A stretch of DNA of 37,814 nt from Aminobacter sp. AP02 (lineage in GTDB: Bacteria; Pseudomonadota; Alphaproteobacteria; Rhizobiales; Rhizobiaceae), in contig NZ_QGGX01000029.1 in assembly GCF_003148805.1 (NCBI RefSeq), positions 1 through 37,814 of the forward strand, given 5' to 3'. Position numbers and translations under genes: made by a program. Numbering within the stretch: the stretch's first letter is position 1; the number at the start of each line of letters is the position of its first letter. The notes under the pieces were generated by a model. It was given only the letters and a program-made list of their open reading frames with translations, was not told where the DNA came from and did no database searches. Shown in pieces: positions 17,294 through 25,086 of this stretch.

Positions 17294-17736
17294 TATCGAC
17301 GCCCCCGCGGACTGCTGAGCTGGCAGCAGGTCACTATTTCGCTCCAGACGCTCCTCGACCATCGCCTTGTCGTTGGCGGCCGGACAGCTCTCGATCTGCA
17401 GGGTTATGCCCATTACCTCTCGAACGGCGGTTCTGAGGTTTACCTTCACGGTCCAACGAAGCCTCCCAAATGGCTCACCGTGCTGCCACTCAAGGAGCAA
17501 TTCGCCTACCGCAACAGCACACCGCTCTTTGGGAGCGACCTCGACGAGGTGCACTTCCCTCCCCTCGTTCCGGGTGCCAGCAAGCAAGGCGACCGGCCTC
17601 TCCAGGAGGCCGGAGTTCGCCCGCTTGCGTGGGGACAATGGGATGGCCGCTCACGGTTTCGGCCCCTGAACGCGCAATCCTTGAGCTTCTCGACGAACTA
17701 CCGGACCAAGAAAGCTTCCATCAGGTCGACGCGCTC
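17294..17736 (+). pseudogene. Truncated, frameshifted AbiEi-type antitoxin (type IV TA)
   Basis: Frame 1 (from 17294) reads Y-R-R-P-R-G-L-L-S-W-Q-Q and later V-V-G-G-R-T-A-L-D-L-Q-G-Y-A-H-Y-L, which is the core of AbiEi-type antitoxins of about 260 residues. A single missing base near 17643 (W-G-Q-W-D then W-P-L-T) moves the rest to another frame, where [15 protein letters not shown] continues the family pattern. The homology ends abruptly at about 17736, where the GroEL-derived sequence begins on the other strand. Both ends of the gene are missing and no AbiEii nucleotidyltransferase toxin gene is present. The intact protein would be a winged-helix repressor/antitoxin; this copy cannot be functional. 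Confidence 0.75.
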
Positions 17737-18714
17737 AGGCACGACGCCCTCCTCAACCGCTGCTCGCGTGGCATTCAGAGCGTCGTCGATACGGTCCTTC
17801 TTTTCCTTGACCTCGGTCTCGGTCGCGCCGCCGACCCGGATCACCGCCACGCCGCCGGCGAGCTTGGCCAACCGCTCCGCTACCTTGAGGCCGCCGCGCA
17901 GCTTGTTGACGACGAGCGTCGCGAGCGACTCGCCCTCGACGGCTTCGGCGATTATCAGCAGGGGTTTGCCGCTCTGAACCACAGCTTCAAGGACCGGCAG
18001 CATGGCCTGAAGGTTGCCAAGTTTCGTCTCGTGGATGAGGATGTAAGACTCCTCCAATTCGACGCGCATCTTCTCGGCACTGGTGATGAAGTAGGGAAAG
18101 CGATCGAACTGCATGCCCTCGACCATGTCGAGCTCGGTCCCAGCGGTCTTGGCTTCCTCGACGGTGATCCCACCTTCATTGCCAACCTTGTCCATTGCCC
18201 TGGCTATCATCTCGCCAATCGTGGCGTCGCCATTCGCGGCAATAGTTCCGACCTGGGCCACCTCAGCCGAAGACTTCACCTTTTTGGCCCTCGCCTGGAT
18301 ATCCTGAAACCTGGCGAACTTCCTAGTGTTTTCAACGGCGGTTGCGGTGCTGCCGTTATCGAGGAAGCCGCGCCAGAAGAACAGGTTGCCGTAGGTTGAC
18401 GAGCGCAACACGAAATAGCCTTCCTCGCCTTCATAACCCGGCGACAAGAGCAGGTATTTTCCGCCCTTGCCCTTGTCGGGACCGGCATTGCCGACATCGC
18501 CGACATATTGGAACCAGTGATCGTCGATCATGCCGAGGATGTTGGGCGGCGTCTCGATGACCAGCGGACCCGCCTTGGTGTCCAGCCGCATCAGATTGTA
18601 GATGCTTTCGGTGTTGCCGGTCAGGAACAGCGAATACGAGTCCATCAGGATTTCCGACAACCGCAATAATGTACAGCCCAAGCCATATAGTGGGACAACT
18701 GAAAGACCACGCAA
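17698..18714 (-). pseudogene. In-frame chimera: DUF1254 fragment fused to deleted GroEL
   Basis: One open frame of 338 codons joins two unrelated proteins. The first part (from about M at 18645 to about 18310) matches part of a DUF1254 domain: [22 protein letters not shown] and [13 protein letters not shown]. From about 18305 to 17737 it is GroEL ([19 protein letters not shown]). Compared with the intact GroEL at 32683-34308 it lacks the first ~130 residues, the G-Y-L-S segment of D-R-G-Y-L-S-P-Y-F, 92 residues between L-K-V-A and E-R-L-A-K, and everything after E-E-G-V-V-P. The last 12 codons read antisense into the antitoxin fragment. Loss of the apical-equatorial continuity rules out chaperonin function. 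All internal joins keep the frame, which is odd for a dead gene. Confidence 0.8.
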
Positions 18715-18744
18715 TCATTAGATTTTTCAGTTCGCATGTCCCAC
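18690..18744. repeat. Two-part inverted repeat GTGGGACA..CTGAAA / TTTCAG..TGTCCCAC
   Basis: GTGGGACA (18690-18697) and CTGAAA (18699-18704) are mirrored by TTTCAG (18725-18730) and TGTCCCAC (18737-18744). It lies between the HTH gene and the chimera and could be the end of a lost mobile element or a terminator of the HTH gene. I do not recognise it as the terminus of a named insertion sequence. Confidence 0.5.
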
Positions 18745-18756
18745 AAATATGAATCT

Positions 18757-19083
18757 CTACCGCCATTCGCGGAAGAAGCGCTCCAATTCGTTCCGATCGA
18801 CCACCCACCTATTCCCCAACTGTTTCGCTCGCAGATGCCCAGATCTAAGCATGTGATAGGTTTGCCGCAGTGTGCGGCCGATTAGATCGGCAATGGCCTG
18901 GATGCCCCAGACAAGGTCGAGCTTAGTTGGTTCCTGCTTTGACGGGTCCGTAGTCGGGCCTCCGTGGGTCGCTCTGCAATGTAGCCGGAGGGCTGTGCGT
19001 AACAAGGATTGACCCGCGGGGAATTCTGAAATCTGACGAAGCACAGCCCTGCCCTTAACCTGTGACTGCGCCACGGCAGGCAA
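18757..19083 (-). CDS. Small helix-turn-helix (excisionase-like) DNA-binding protein
   Basis: The frame gives 108 residues, of which the last 52 look real: L-V-W-G-I-Q-A-I-A-D-L-I-G-R-T-L-R-Q-T-Y followed by L-R-A-K-Q-L-G-N-R-W-V-V-D and an F-F-R-E end. This is the winged-helix pattern of MerR/excisionase-like proteins that bind DNA in phages and integrative elements. The first half has odd composition and no clear ribosome binding site, so the true start may be internal, or the gene may be a remnant fused to upstream DNA. It lies in a zone of broken genes and is read away from the Gly-rich protein gene. Role in element excision or regulation is inference. Confidence 0.55.
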   Translation of the reverse strand: MPAVAQSQVKGRAVLRQISEFPAGQSLLRTALRLHCRATHGGPTTDPSKQEPTKLDLVWGIQAIADLIGRTLRQTYHMLRSGHLRAKQLGNRWVVDRNELERFFREWR

Positions 19084-19125
19084 TGTTGATTGGAAATCAG
19101 TTTCCGCGGAAAAATCTGCTGAAAA

Positions 19126-19159
19126 AACGGCCTGCCGAGCTCAAGATCGACAGGCCGTT
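19126..19159. repeat. Hairpin repeat AACGGCCTG / CAGGCCGTT, copy 1
   Basis: Perfect 9-bp arms (19126-19134, 19151-19159) separated by 16 bases, with an A run before. The same arms recur at 24429-24461 and a shorter version at 24539-24565. Copy 1 lies between the HTH gene and the end of the Gly-rich protein gene, where it may act as a terminator. The flanking 19160-19356 shows nothing else. Confidence 0.65.
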
Positions 19160-19356
19160 CCTTACGGGCCCTCAGAAGCTGCTGGGAGCCATTATAGGCG
19201 CGCGCGCCCAGTCATAGTGCCACTGCAGCATGATAAATAGAAGGTCTGCCGGCGGGATGGGCTTCGCTCCCCTGAGCTCATTACCCCCCCATCGGCGCGA
19301 GCGTCCATTGGGATCCGCTTGATCAAACGTCTTTGTCGGGCGCAGGTCCCGACGCA

Positions 19357-20181
19357 TCAATAGCAGGGCGGATAGGGATAATAGCCGCATTGGCCGTAGC
19401 CGTAAGGGTAGGGCCCGTAGCCGTAGTCGTACGGCCGCGCCGCTGCTGCGCCGACGGCGAGGCCCGTCGCCAATCCGGCGCCGGCATACCAGGCCCCATG
19501 ATATTCGGGAGCGTGCCAGTAATTCGCATGATCGACGCCGCCAATCCTGTCCGAAGCAAAGCGCCCATCGTTGCTGCCAAGTCGGTCGCCGCCGAAATCG
19601 CCACCGCCAAAGCCGCGCGCCCCTCCGCCGAAGTTGCCCCCGCCGAAGCCACCCCCACCACCAAAGTGACCGCCGCCACCGCCACGATCGATGAACAGTG
19701 CCGCAGGTCCACTTGACCCACTTAGGCTTCCTTCCAGCACCGAAACATCGAACGTCAGGGCACCGTCCGCGAGTTTGGGGGACCGCAAGGTCACCACGGC
19801 ATCTTCGACTTTCGATCCATCGCCGCCGAGAACGGAAATGGTAGCGTTGGGCGGGTCCTTGATGAAATTGTCTGCGCCTTCATCCCATTGCATGATGAAT
19901 TGAGCTGTGGTCACGTGGCCCGCCGCACGAACAGGACGGTCGGCAAAGACGATCGAGTTTTGCGCCACACCAGTCATGGTAAGCTTTCCGTCCTTCAGGG
20001 TCGCACCGGCCGAGTTCACGACGAAAAGCGAAGGCACCGGCCCTGTCGGCGTAACAACACCGATAGTTTTCTGAAGGGGAACATGCGGTTTGACATCCGC
20101 GTCCTGTGCAAGTGCTCCGCCGAGGGCCGAACACAGACCGGCGGCAATCAGACCCAGACATGCAAGGTTTGTGGTGAGCAT
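19357..20181 (-). CDS. Secreted Gly-rich protein with a conserved N-terminal domain (DRPxR motif)
   Basis: The 274-aa protein has a Sec signal peptide (L-A-C-L-G-L-I-A-A-G-L-C-S-A-L, cleavage near A-L-A-Q). Residues about 35-170 form a domain with K-L-T-M-T-G-V, F-A-D-R-P-V-R-A-A-G-H and D-P-P-N-A-T-I-S-V-L, which is clearly homologous to the frameshifted gene at 26393-26835. Then follow Gly/Phe-rich repeats (G-G-G-G-H-F-G-G-G-G-G-F-G-G-G-N-F, about 172-205), a short hydrophobic segment (about 232-246) and a Tyr/Gly/Pro-rich tail ending P-Y-P-P-C-Y. I do not know a function; the Gly- and Tyr-rich tail suggests an envelope-associated protein. ATG at 20181 is preceded by GGGAGG. It is probably the last gene of the minus-strand sulfatase set. 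Confidence 0.8.
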   Translation of the reverse strand: MLTTNLACLGLIAAGLCSALGGALAQDADVKPHVPLQKTIGVVTPTGPVPSLFVVNSAGATLKDGKLTMTGVAQNSIVFADRPVRAAGHVTTAQFIMQWDEGADNFIKDPPNATISVLGGDGSKVEDAVVTLRSPKLADGALTFDVSVLEGSLSGSSGPAALFIDRGGGGGHFGGGGGFGGGNFGGGARGFGGGDFGGDRLGSNDGRFASDRIGGVDHANYWHAPEYHGAWYAGAGLATGLAVGAAAARPYDYGYGPYPYGYGQCGYYPYPPCY

Positions 20182-20223
20182 GGCTAAACCTCCCGTGAGC
20201 ATGCAGTTCGTTTCGCCTGATCC

Positions 20224-20697
20224 TCAAGGCGCGGACTTTAGAGTGACCGTCGTAACGCCGCCCGCAATGTTGATGCCTTCCTGACCCTCGACGGCAATTG
20301 GCTGCAGCGAAAACGCGCGGCCGCTCCCACCGACGAGAATATTGGCGCCTGCGCCGACACCAAACGAGGCGTTCGCGCCTACCCCGGCATAGGTACCGGC
20401 CAAGGCCCCAGCCGGAAGGCCGCTGGCCGTCGCGACGACACCCCAGATCAGGTGGCCCGAGCCAACCTCCCCAAGCGCCACGCCGAACTGATCAATGGAT
20501 CCGGTGTAGTTTTCGACTTTGCCGTCCCGGTCCTGGAAGGCGCACGACAATGTCTGCTTTTCAACTACGAACATTGCGATGCCGCGAGACACATCGCATG
20601 AAAGCGTGCCTATCTGCGCGGAATTCTGGGCACTTGCACCCAACGGGATCAGCGCCAGGGCACAGCTGAGAAAAACCTTTCGAGATAGATCAACCAT
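20224..20697 (-). CDS. DUF992 domain protein, exported
   Basis: The 157-aa protein has a signal peptide (F-L-S-C-A-L-A-L-I-P-L-G-A-S-A, cleavage before Q-N near residue 24) and one DUF992 domain: I-G-T-L-S-C-D-V-S, Q-T-L-S-C-A-F, Y-T-G-S-I-D-Q-F-G, L-P-A-G-A-L-A-G-T-Y-A-G-V-G and the Gly/Ala-rich V-G-G-S segment before F-S-L-Q-P. Two cysteines could form a disulfide. DUF992 proteins are small periplasmic proteins of alphaproteobacteria without known activity. AAGGGGA before the ATG supports the start. It lies 42 bp upstream of the Gly-rich gene and 106 bp downstream of the HAD gene, all on the same strand. Confidence 0.88.
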   Translation of the reverse strand: MVDLSRKVFLSCALALIPLGASAQNSAQIGTLSCDVSRGIAMFVVEKQTLSCAFQDRDGKVENYTGSIDQFGVALGEVGSGHLIWGVVATASGLPAGALAGTYAGVGANASFGVGAGANILVGGSGRAFSLQPIAVEGQEGINIAGGVTTVTLKSAP

Positions 20698-20803
20698 TGA
20701 CGTCCCCTTCGTTTTGCCCCGCCTTCAGTGACTTAGCTGTCAGCAACGACTGACGTTGCACTCGCTACGGCGAGGCGGCTTTTTCGCTAAGTGCCGAGCG
20801 GCA

Positions 20804-21817
20804 CTATTTAAGTTCGAACGGGAATATGGTCTTCCAGTCCGTCTTCATGTCGACGACCGTCCAATTGTTCACCGCCGCTGCGTCGAGCGCTTCGTCAAGT
20901 TTGCCAAACTCCGTGTTGCGGTCGTAGGCGTACTCCCGCTCGGCGTCGTTGTGGTGGACGATGAGACCGAAACGCGGGCCGGCGTTCCCGCTGCCCAAGG
21001 TCGTCCATTGCAGCATTTCGAGGTCGCCATCGGAATTGCCGAAGGCGGCGATCGGACGGCGGCCGATCTGCTCGTTGATGCCGGACGGCTTGCCAGCCTT
21101 GTCGTCGATGAAGTTGACCTCAGGCAGCCGAAACAGCGTAGGCGTGCCATCTTTCATCTCGAACTGCGTCTTGATGGACGAACCAATGACCTGCTCTGCC
21201 GGCACTCCATAAACCTTCTCGGTCCATGGCCGCATGAACTCGATGCCGCCGCCCGAAGCGATGAAAGTCTTGAAGCCATTGGCACGCAGATAGGCGAGCA
21301 GTTCGAGCATCGGCTGGTAGACGAGCTCGGTGTAGGGGCGCTTGAACCGGCCATCACGCGCAGTTGCGATCCAATCGGTGACGATTTTCTGGAACTCCTC
21401 GCTGGTCATGCCGGCGTGGGTCGCCATGATGAGTTCCACCAGCCCCTTCTCACCGCCTGCGGCGAGCGTCTTCATGTCATCTTCGAGCACCGCCTTGAAC
21501 GGCTGTGTCTCCTTCCATTCCGGATGCGACGGCGCTTCTGACTTCACGCGGTCGAGCGCAAAGGCAAGTTGGGTATACATCGGGTGCTCGACCCACAATG
21601 TACCGTCATTGTCGAAGACGGCGATGCGATCGGGCTCGGCAACGAAGTCCGGCGAGCCAGCCTTGGTCACTTTCTCGACGAATGCAACGATGGCTGCCTT
21701 GGGGCCGGTGTCGTTCCATGATGGCAGGGGATCGGTCTGGGCCTGCGCCAATGCCGCCGCAAGAAATGCGCAAAGGCCTATGAACGCGCCGCCAACGAGC
21801 CTGGAGAATGCGTGCAT
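20804..21817 (-). CDS. Exported HAD-superfamily hydrolase
   Basis: This 337-aa protein carries a signal peptide (G-G-A-F-I-G-L-C-A-F-L-A-A-A-L-A-Q-A, cleavage near residue 27) and a haloacid-dehalogenase fold. Motif I is A-V-F-D-N-D-G-T-L-W (nucleophile D69, acid/base D71), motif II F-I-A-S-G-G-G, and motif IV F-G-N-S-D-G-D. This is a phosphatase-type HAD like SerB, but periplasmic, so it probably hydrolyses an exogenous phosphate ester. The reading frame extends upstream for 71 codons into poor sequence; the ATG at 21817, with GGAGAG before it, puts the signal peptide at the N-terminus. It is encoded 98 bp after the sulfatase on the same strand; a sulfatase-phosphatase pair suggests joint attack on sulfated or phosphorylated compounds. 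Confidence 0.88.
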   Translation of the reverse strand: MHAFSRLVGGAFIGLCAFLAAALAQAQTDPLPSWNDTGPKAAIVAFVEKVTKAGSPDFVAEPDRIAVFDNDGTLWVEHPMYTQLAFALDRVKSEAPSHPEWKETQPFKAVLEDDMKTLAAGGEKGLVELIMATHAGMTSEEFQKIVTDWIATARDGRFKRPYTELVYQPMLELLAYLRANGFKTFIASGGGIEFMRPWTEKVYGVPAEQVIGSSIKTQFEMKDGTPTLFRLPEVNFIDDKAGKPSGINEQIGRRPIAAFGNSDGDLEMLQWTTLGSGNAGPRFGLIVHHNDAEREYAYDRNTEFGKLDEALDAAAVNNWTVVDMKTDWKTIFPFELK

Positions 21818-21915
21818 CTGAACTCTCCATCGTTGATGTAGTTGGGCCCGAACTGCCGGGCAAGATTTGGTATCGGACGCCCCTGTGACGGGGCGTCCGG
21901 CCTTGGCGGGGTGCG

Positions 21916-23625
21916 TCAGTCGTGACCCGTCTTCATGTCTTTGACCTGCTGCATCACCTGCTCCAGATTGTAGCTTGCAGGGTCCTGAAGCGGCGGATAG
22001 GCGATGTAGGTTTCGAGATGCTTCAGCCACAACTGTTGGCCGATGGGCAGGATGTTCCAGTCATAGACATAGGCCGTCGACGGAGAAGCGATGGAGCCAC
22101 CCATTCCGAACAGCGTCTTGATCTGTTGACCGACCGACGTCTCGAACGGATCGCGTTTGATGTTGACAACCTGCGTCCACGCGTAGGGCTGCACGCCTGA
22201 GATGAAGCCGGCCGGATCGTCTGATACCATCGCGAAATACATCTTCCAGTTCTTGTAGCGAACCGCCGACGGCTCCTTGCCGGAATAGTACAAGAAAGAG
22301 TCGCGCGCGGACGGCGCCTTACCTTCCAGGAAGTCACGCTGGTCGATCCCGTCCAGCGTGGTCTTGACGACGTTCGGATACGTGCCGGCCTCGATCTGTT
22401 TCTTCAGCCCGTCGCCCTTTGGGCCGCCGGCGATGTCGACGAGCGTCGGCACCCAGTCAAGCGAGGCGAAGATGTCGTTCTTGATCGTTCCCGGTTCGAT
22501 ATGGCCGGGCCAGCGCACGACCAGCGGTGCCCGCATGCCGCCTTCCCAGGTGCTGAGCTTGCCACCCTTGAAGGGGGTCGTGCCGCCATCTGGGAAGGTG
22601 ATCGTCTCGGCGCCGTTGTCGGTGGTGAAGACGACAATCGTGTTGTCGAGCTCGCCCATCTCTTCCAGTTTCTTCAGCACGTAGCCGATGTTGTCGTCCA
22701 TCTGCTTCATGCCGGCTTCGTTCATGCCCCAGTCCTTGCCTCCGGGCTCGCCGATCATGTTCAGATATTTGTCCGGCAATACCGTCGTGATGTGCATGCG
22801 CGCCGGGTTGTACCAGACAAAGAACGGCTTCTTGGTCTTTTCCGGATCGTTCCTGTCGAGGAAGTCGATGACTTTGCCTGAAATCTCCTCGTCAATCGTC
22901 TTGGAGCGCTCAAGCGTCAGTGGTCCCTCATCCTTGCATGTCTGGTTGCCCGGCGACCCGTCGGTGGATGTGCACGCGAGTATTGGACGCGGCGGCGTAA
23001 GGCAGGTTGTTGTTTTGGCATCGACGGCTGCGGGATCCTCCCTGAGACCTGGGATCGGTGTATTCTTGCAAGGTGGCGCGATCCCCTGCTCGGTTGGGGT
23101 CTTGTTGATGTCGGGGAAGCTCACGCCTTGCATGGCGTCGAGGTGATAGAGATAGCCCCAAAACTCCTGGAACCCGTGTGCCGTAGGCAGGGATTCGGTG
23201 GTATCTCCAAGATGGTTCTTGCCGAACTCACCTGTCGAGTAGCCGAGATCATTCAGGAACCTGGCAAGGTGAGGCGTTCCAGCGCGCAGGAAGGATGGGC
23301 TTCCGGGAATTTCCGGCAGGACCATGCCGACGCGCACCGGCTGCATGCCTGTGATGAAGGCGGTACGACCAGCCGTGCAACTCTGCTCGGCATAGTAGGT
23401 CATGAATTTCGCACCTTCGTTGCCGATACGATCGATGTTGGGCGTCTCCCCGACCATCAGGCCCTGATGGTAGATGCTCGGCTGCATCCAGCCGATGTCG
23501 TCGCCCATGATGAACAGGATGTTCGGCTTGGTTTGATCCTGTGCTTGGACCATCGAGGTGGTGCTTAGAAGAGCGGCGGCAATGGCCGTTGCCGCTGCAA
23601 CGCAAGTCACGGTTGCTGCTTTCAT
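21916..23625 (-). CDS. Arylsulfatase-like sulfatase, exported (CTAGR motif)
   Basis: The 569-aa enzyme has a signal peptide (A-A-A-T-A-I-A-A-A-L-L-S-T-T-S-M-V-Q-A-Q, cleavage near residue 29) and a type I sulfatase domain. Metal ligands D42 and D43 are in M-G-D-D-I-G-W; the formylglycine site is C83 in C-T-A-G-R, matching the C-x-(P/A)-x-R rule with the less common Ala; F-G-K-N-H and T-T-D-N-G-A follow. An insertion at about 195-235 contains four cysteines. Activity needs conversion of the cysteine to formylglycine by an FGE/SUMF-type enzyme that is not in this window. Start supported by GAGGAGG nine bases upstream. It heads the minus-strand set with the HAD, DUF992 and Gly-rich genes. Substrate unknown; it and the 815-aa sulfatase at 28876 are distinct subfamilies. 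Confidence 0.93.
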   Translation of the reverse strand: MKAATVTCVAAATAIAAALLSTTSMVQAQDQTKPNILFIMGDDIGWMQPSIYHQGLMVGETPNIDRIGNEGAKFMTYYAEQSCTAGRTAFITGMQPVRVGMVLPEIPGSPSFLRAGTPHLARFLNDLGYSTGEFGKNHLGDTTESLPTAHGFQEFWGYLYHLDAMQGVSFPDINKTPTEQGIAPPCKNTPIPGLREDPAAVDAKTTTCLTPPRPILACTSTDGSPGNQTCKDEGPLTLERSKTIDEEISGKVIDFLDRNDPEKTKKPFFVWYNPARMHITTVLPDKYLNMIGEPGGKDWGMNEAGMKQMDDNIGYVLKKLEEMGELDNTIVVFTTDNGAETITFPDGGTTPFKGGKLSTWEGGMRAPLVVRWPGHIEPGTIKNDIFASLDWVPTLVDIAGGPKGDGLKKQIEAGTYPNVVKTTLDGIDQRDFLEGKAPSARDSFLYYSGKEPSAVRYKNWKMYFAMVSDDPAGFISGVQPYAWTQVVNIKRDPFETSVGQQIKTLFGMGGSIASPSTAYVYDWNILPIGQQLWLKHLETYIAYPPLQDPASYNLEQVMQQVKDMKTGHD

Positions 23626-24185
23626 ATCACATATCCTCCTCAGTCAGCGGCAGCCTCGGCCGGTACGGCTCAGGCTCGCTAACAACGAGCGAAAGGTTGG
23701 GTGAAATGTTCGCCCGACGCGCGAATGCGGATCGGGGCAGTCAAAGACTCCATTCCCCTTGCATGCGGTCTTGATCGCCAGATGATGATGATGATACCCT
23801 GCAACAGTGCAACCTATATGACGTGGCGTCAACCTATTTCGCGGCTCGCGGTCGCGACTGCCTATTTGGGCAATTGTTCAACGACATAATTTCGAAGGTT
23901 GCCGGTTCGCGCACCGACGATTCCAACGCCGCTTCCTCAATCAGGTCCCCCATGGGAGAGAACAAGGTGAGGCTGTCCGCGCGAGTGACTGAGGTCTTGA
24001 TGCCTTAATCGCAGAAACGGCAATGAGGGGTACAATCCCCACATCGATTGATGAAACGTTCATCGCGGAGGCCAGTTGCTAGTGCTGATTCTATTGGTAA
24101 AGGTAGAATTTCGACAGGCGGCTCTTGCTGCGCCCCGAAGCTAAATATCTTGTCAGACTTTTACCGATATCGAGAGATCCCGATA
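23626..24185. other. Gene-free stretch upstream of the left sulfatase set
   Basis: No gene is supportable. The part near 23640 must include the promoter of the sulfatase set. Open frames over 60 codons exist but have no ribosome binding site or motif. The word ATCGCAGAAACGGC occurs at 24008-24021 and again at 24421-24434, where it leads into the copy-2 hairpin. Confidence 0.4.
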
Positions 24186-24365
24186 TTGTCACAAGCACCC
24201 GAGTACAAAAACGCCCCACTTGGCTTTAAAGTGCGTCCCTCCTTGAAGGAAGCACTCGAAAAAGCAGCCAAGGATGATCTTCGATCCACTTCAGCCATGG
24301 CAGAAACAATCCCGGCCGCATGGCTTCGGGACAAAGGCTACTTGGCACGGGAAAACATGAAGTAA
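24186..24365 (+). CDS. Small ribbon-helix-helix-like protein, about 59 aa
   Basis: The conserved part reads P-L-G-F-K-V-R-P-S-L-K-E-A-L-E-K-A-A-K-D-D, then S-T-S-A-M-A-E-T-I and W-L-R-D-K-G-Y-L. This is the pattern of small MetJ/Arc-type (ribbon-helix-helix) proteins encoded by phages and plasmids. There is no ATG at a sensible place; I take the TTG at 24186, preceded by GAGAGA, though the frame is open back to 24048. It lies beside the decayed prophage genes and reads toward them. It is likely a repressor or a toxin-antitoxin orphan; target unknown. Confidence 0.5.
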   Translation: MSQAPEYKNAPLGFKVRPSLKEALEKAAKDDLRSTSAMAETIPAAWLRDKGYLARENMK

Positions 24366-24428
24366 CCTGGCAACATTCGGTTTGATACCACACAAAACCG
24401 GCCCCCGTTGACGGGCCTGATCGCAGAA

Positions 24429-24461
24429 ACGGCCTGCCTAGCAAGGTTTGACAGGCCGTTC
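24429..24461. repeat. Hairpin repeat AACGGCCTG / CAGGCCGTT, copy 2
   Basis: The 9-bp arms at 24429-24437 and 24453-24461 are identical to those at 19126-19159; the first loop bases (CC) and last ones (GA) also agree, while the loop middle differs. Confidence 0.7.
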
Positions 24462-24538
24462 TAGCCGCCCCCTGAAACCTGCCGAAGACATCAGTGGCGC
24501 GCGCCAACTATACTCCTCGGTTGGCTAGAAACCAAAAA

Positions 24539-24565
24539 GGCCTGCCAGCGGGCGGCCGACAGGCC
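24539..24565. repeat. Hairpin repeat GGCCTG / CAGGCC, copy 3 (shorter)
   Basis: Arms 24539-24544 and 24560-24565 share the core, with CC after the first arm and GA before the second as in copies 1 and 2. The outer three pairs of the longer copies are lost. Confidence 0.55.
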
Positions 24566-24573
24566 CTATGCTA

Positions 24574-24608
24574 GAGCGACTTGCCATGAGGGAATAGCTA
24601 AGTCGCTC
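24574..24608. repeat. Inverted repeat GAGCGACTT / AAGTCGCTC
   Basis: Perfect 9-bp arms at 24574-24582 and 24600-24608 separated by 17 bases. It lies just past the 3' end of the prophage lysis remnants and may be their terminator, without a T tract. Confidence 0.5.
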
Positions 24609-24746
24609 CACGGAGACCCACCATTTACGGCGCGATGGGATTTCCTCCGCGCGACCCAACGTCGTTCGATCCATCCGGTTCCCAAAAACAGAAAAAGCTC
24701 CGCCACCTTTCGGCAGCGGGGCGATTATTTGGCGTCGGGAAAATGA

Positions 24747-25086
24747 TCAGGGCGGCGGCCGGCCAGTGAACCACGTGTAAAGGCCAAGCAGCCACCCAGC
24801 CGCGCCAACGATGGCAATCCCTGCGTTGAGCAGTACCCGCCCAGCGGTGCCAGCCTTGAGCTTGGGTGCGCAGGGGCACCACATCGTCGGTCACCGTCTG
24901 CATGGTGGCTTGGCTACCGATCACCAAGACAAGGTCAGCTTCAACTCTGGTGATTCGCTGGACGAAGTCGTCCAGCCGGCGGTGAACTCCCGCCCTGCTC
25001 TCGTCCGCCCGATCCATCCGATCCAGAATGGCCGTGAGCTGGCCCTTGAGTTCGCCAAGCAACAGGTGGGTGCTGCGTTCGCTCAC
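24747..25086 (-). pseudogene. DUF1515 phage-type protein, frameshifted
   Basis: From a GTG at 25086 the frame reads V-S-E-R-S-T-H-L-L-L-G-E-L-K-G-Q-L and D-R-M-D-R-A-D-E-S-R-A-G-V-H-R-R-L-D-D, which is the DUF1515 coiled-coil pattern found in rhizobial prophages. After L-R-T-Q-A-Q (about 24870) the family continues only in another frame (A-G-T-A-G-R-V-L-L-N-A-G-I-A-I-V-G-A-A-G, a membrane helix, then Y-T-W-F-T-G-R-P-P-P and stop at 24747). The total of 340 bases is one more than a multiple of three. The start overlaps the stop of the Rz1-like gene (GTGA), as in an intact lysis operon. The function of DUF1515 is unknown; helix and coiled coil suggest a membrane-bound lysis accessory. Confidence 0.7.

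Larger units (their letters stand above)
24366..24746. other. Gene-free stretch carrying three inverted repeats
   Basis: Between the ribbon-helix-helix gene and the DUF1515 remnant there is no gene. The stretch holds copies 2 and 3 of the CGGCCTG hairpin (24429-24461, 24539-24565) and a third inverted repeat with arms GAGCGACTT/AAGTCGCTC (24574-24608). Three hairpins within 180 bases suggest a transcription-termination zone or repeat-mediated rearrangement scars. Confidence 0.5.

Noticed and set aside
17470-18399. Plus-strand open frame of 309 codons across the antitoxin fragment and the chimera
   Set aside because: Only about 35 codons (the antitoxin C-terminal part) are meaningful; the rest is the antisense of GroEL-derived sequence.
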